This document shows, piece by piece, positions 62,864 to 64,000 of a DNA stretch of 64,000 nt. Origin of the DNA: SZUA-36 sp963774415 (GTDB lineage: Bacteria > Pseudomonadota > Gammaproteobacteria > Xanthomonadales > SZUA-36); the NCBI GenBank assembly GCA_963774415.1, contig CAVZEU010000003.1, positions 992,001 through 1,056,000 on the forward strand. The letters are read 5' to 3'. The first letter of the stretch is position 1. Every line of letters begins with the position of its first letter. Below the pieces are notes generated by a model. It worked only from the letters and a program-made list of their open reading frames with translations, had not been told where the DNA came from and did no database searches. Position numbers and translations under genes: made by a program.

Positions 62864-63664
62864 ATGGCCTCAAATTCAGGAATACCCGTATCCAGGAGCT
62901 TGCTTCGGTTCTGGCAACTCGTCGTCCTAAAAGTCCGATTCAACCTGAAATCCGAGGTGTCGAAAAGTTACCTGAGTTATGCCTGGTGGGTATTGGAGCC
63001 ACTGTTGCAAATGGCCGTTTTTTATCTTGTTTTCGATAAATTGCTGCACCGCGGCACCAAGGACTTTGTTGCTTTTCTCCTGTGCGGAATTGTTCCATGG
63101 CTGTGGTTTGCAAAAACCGTCATGCAATCCGGCAGTTCAATTCTGCAGGGCAAGGGGCTGATCAGCCAGACTTATCTGCCAAAGACGTTTTTTCCGTTGG
63201 TTGTTGTCGGCCAGGCTCTGGTAAAGCAGGCATTCGTTTTTGTTTTGCTGTTCGTTTTTCTTTTTGGATACCACTATTTTCCAAGTTTCGGCTGGCTCTG
63301 GCTGGTTCCGATCGTTATCGTACAGGCATTATTGATTACCGCCGTTGCTTTTGTATTCGCTTTTATCATTCCGTTTGCTCGCGATATTCAGTATCTGATA
63401 GAGGCCGGCATCAGGATGTTGTTTTTTTGTTCAGGAATATTCTATAGCTACAAGCAAGTACTGCTCCCTGAACACCGGCAATTGTTCCTCATGAATCCGA
63501 TGGCGAATCTCATCGCCAACTACCGAAAAGTCCTGATGGAAGATACGGTACCGATGACAGGGTCGCTTCTCGTCATCGCGATAGTGTCCATACTGATCAT
63601 TTTGTTGATGAGCCGGGTCATGAAGCGCCACAACAATACATTGACGCGGCTGGCACTTGAGTGA
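62864..63664 (+). CDS. ABC-2 type polysaccharide exporter permease (Wzm-like)
   Basis: 266 residues with six predicted membrane helices. FNLKSEVSKSYLSYAWWVLEPLL is the usual amphipathic start of ABC-2 polysaccharide permeases, and GKGLISQTYLPKTFFPL and MNPMANLIANYRKVLME are conserved loops. It pairs with the ATPase gene starting four bases later. ATG 62864 was preferred to GTG 62855. Confidence 0.88.
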   Translation: MASNSGIPVSRSLLRFWQLVVLKVRFNLKSEVSKSYLSYAWWVLEPLLQMAVFYLVFDKLLHRGTKDFVAFLLCGIVPWLWFAKTVMQSGSSILQGKGLISQTYLPKTFFPLVVVGQALVKQAFVFVLLFVFLFGYHYFPSFGWLWLVPIVIVQALLITAVAFVFAFIIPFARDIQYLIEAGIRMLFFCSGIFYSYKQVLLPEHRQLFLMNPMANLIANYRKVLMEDTVPMTGSLLVIAIVSILIILLMSRVMKRHNNTLTRLALE

Positions 63665-63668
63665 ATCT

Positions 63669-64000
63669 ATGATGGATCCGGTGGTATCACTAAGGGAGGT
63701 TGGTTTCACATATCGAACGCTGACCGGTCTCTTTTCTGTTGAAAAGTATCGAGCGTTGAAATCCATAAACCTCGAACTGCAGGCTGGCGAGACGTTGGGC
63801 GTAATAGGCGCAAACGGCTGTGGCAAGTCGACCCTGCTGAAAATTCTCGCCCGCATATATCAGCCTGGTGAAGGGGAGATTCTGTTTAATGCAACAAGGA
63901 TATCGCTACTGTCCCTGCAACTGGGCTTTGACCCTCAGTTATCAGGCAATGACAATGCGATATTGAGTTCGATGCTATTGGGATCGACATTAAAAGAAGC
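63669..64000 (+). CDS. ABC transporter ATP-binding protein (Wzt-like), 5' part
   Basis: Partial: 110 codons are visible before the window ends. Walker A is GANGCGKSTLLKIL, and the Q-loop region follows near ISLLSLQLGF. With the permease it would export a polysaccharide across the inner membrane. Whether the ATPase has the C-terminal polymer-binding domain of Wzt lies outside the window. Confidence 0.88.
   Translation, partial: MMDPVVSLREVGFTYRTLTGLFSVEKYRALKSINLELQAGETLGVIGANGCGKSTLLKILARIYQPGEGEILFNATRISLLSLQLGFDPQLSGNDNAILSSMLLGSTLKE

Overview
The window is high-GC gammaproteobacterial chromosome, apparently from a facultatively anaerobic, probably environmental Gram-negative bacterium. 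The evidence is the gene content and order: type II secretion genes gspA-gspB, the gpmI/yibN-secB-gpsA-trmL block, a complete one-operon histidine pathway with fused hisB and hisIE, the dxs-ispA-xseB isoprenoid cluster, and oxygen-independent ubiquinone genes ubiU, ubiV and ubiT. The exact genus cannot be fixed from sequence alone. No rRNA, tRNA or CRISPR array was recognised.

Layout. 1-9.5 kb: the 3' end of gspA, gspB, a rhomboid protease, a DUF1820 protein, then (minus strand) gpmI-envC-S41 protease, and the plus-strand yibN-secB-gpsA run facing trmL. 9.5-20.7 kb: a class II (B12-dependent) ribonucleotide reductase split into two genes and preceded by two NrdR boxes. It is followed by nucleoside salvage (deoA, deoD, cdd), which runs through overlapping start/stop codons into a Tat-exported dehydrogenase small subunit and a GMC oxidoreductase, then an exported RidA-like protein and a DUF2891-amidase fusion. 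20.7-29.5 kb: a universal stress protein, a YjdF-like membrane protein, and minus-strand dxs-ispA-xseB, tilS, accA and a molybdenum-cofactor pair (xdhC plus a MocA-like nucleotidyltransferase). 29.9-37.5 kb: a TrpR-like regulator co-transcribed with hisG-D-C-B-H-A-F-IE.

37.6-43.6 kb holds the most interesting locus. ubiD-ubiV-ubiU diverges from ubiT and an RquA-type gene. Between them lies a perfect FNR/Anr-type palindrome, centred 41.5 bases before the start point predicted from a consensus -10 box. RquA enzymes turn ubiquinone into rhodoquinone, so this looks like an anaerobic quinone module that makes ubiquinone without oxygen and then converts part of it to rhodoquinone for fumarate-type respiration.

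43.6-49.4 kb: a LemA/DUF2207 pair and a large secreted metalloprotease with fibronectin-like repeats. 49.5-64 kb: a surface-polysaccharide island, lower in GC in its second half, with glycosyltransferases, a polysaccharide deacetylase, GDP-fucose synthesis (gmd, fcl), two sulfotransferase-like proteins and an ABC exporter cut by the window edge. It suggests a fucose-containing, possibly sulfated polymer exported by the ABC route. This half also carries a 22-base tandem duplication that removes a stop codon, and a MITE-like element of about 260 bp. Short copies of a GGGGTCAGGTTC-type repeat occur in the his and quinone regions and appear to have rewritten two gene ends.
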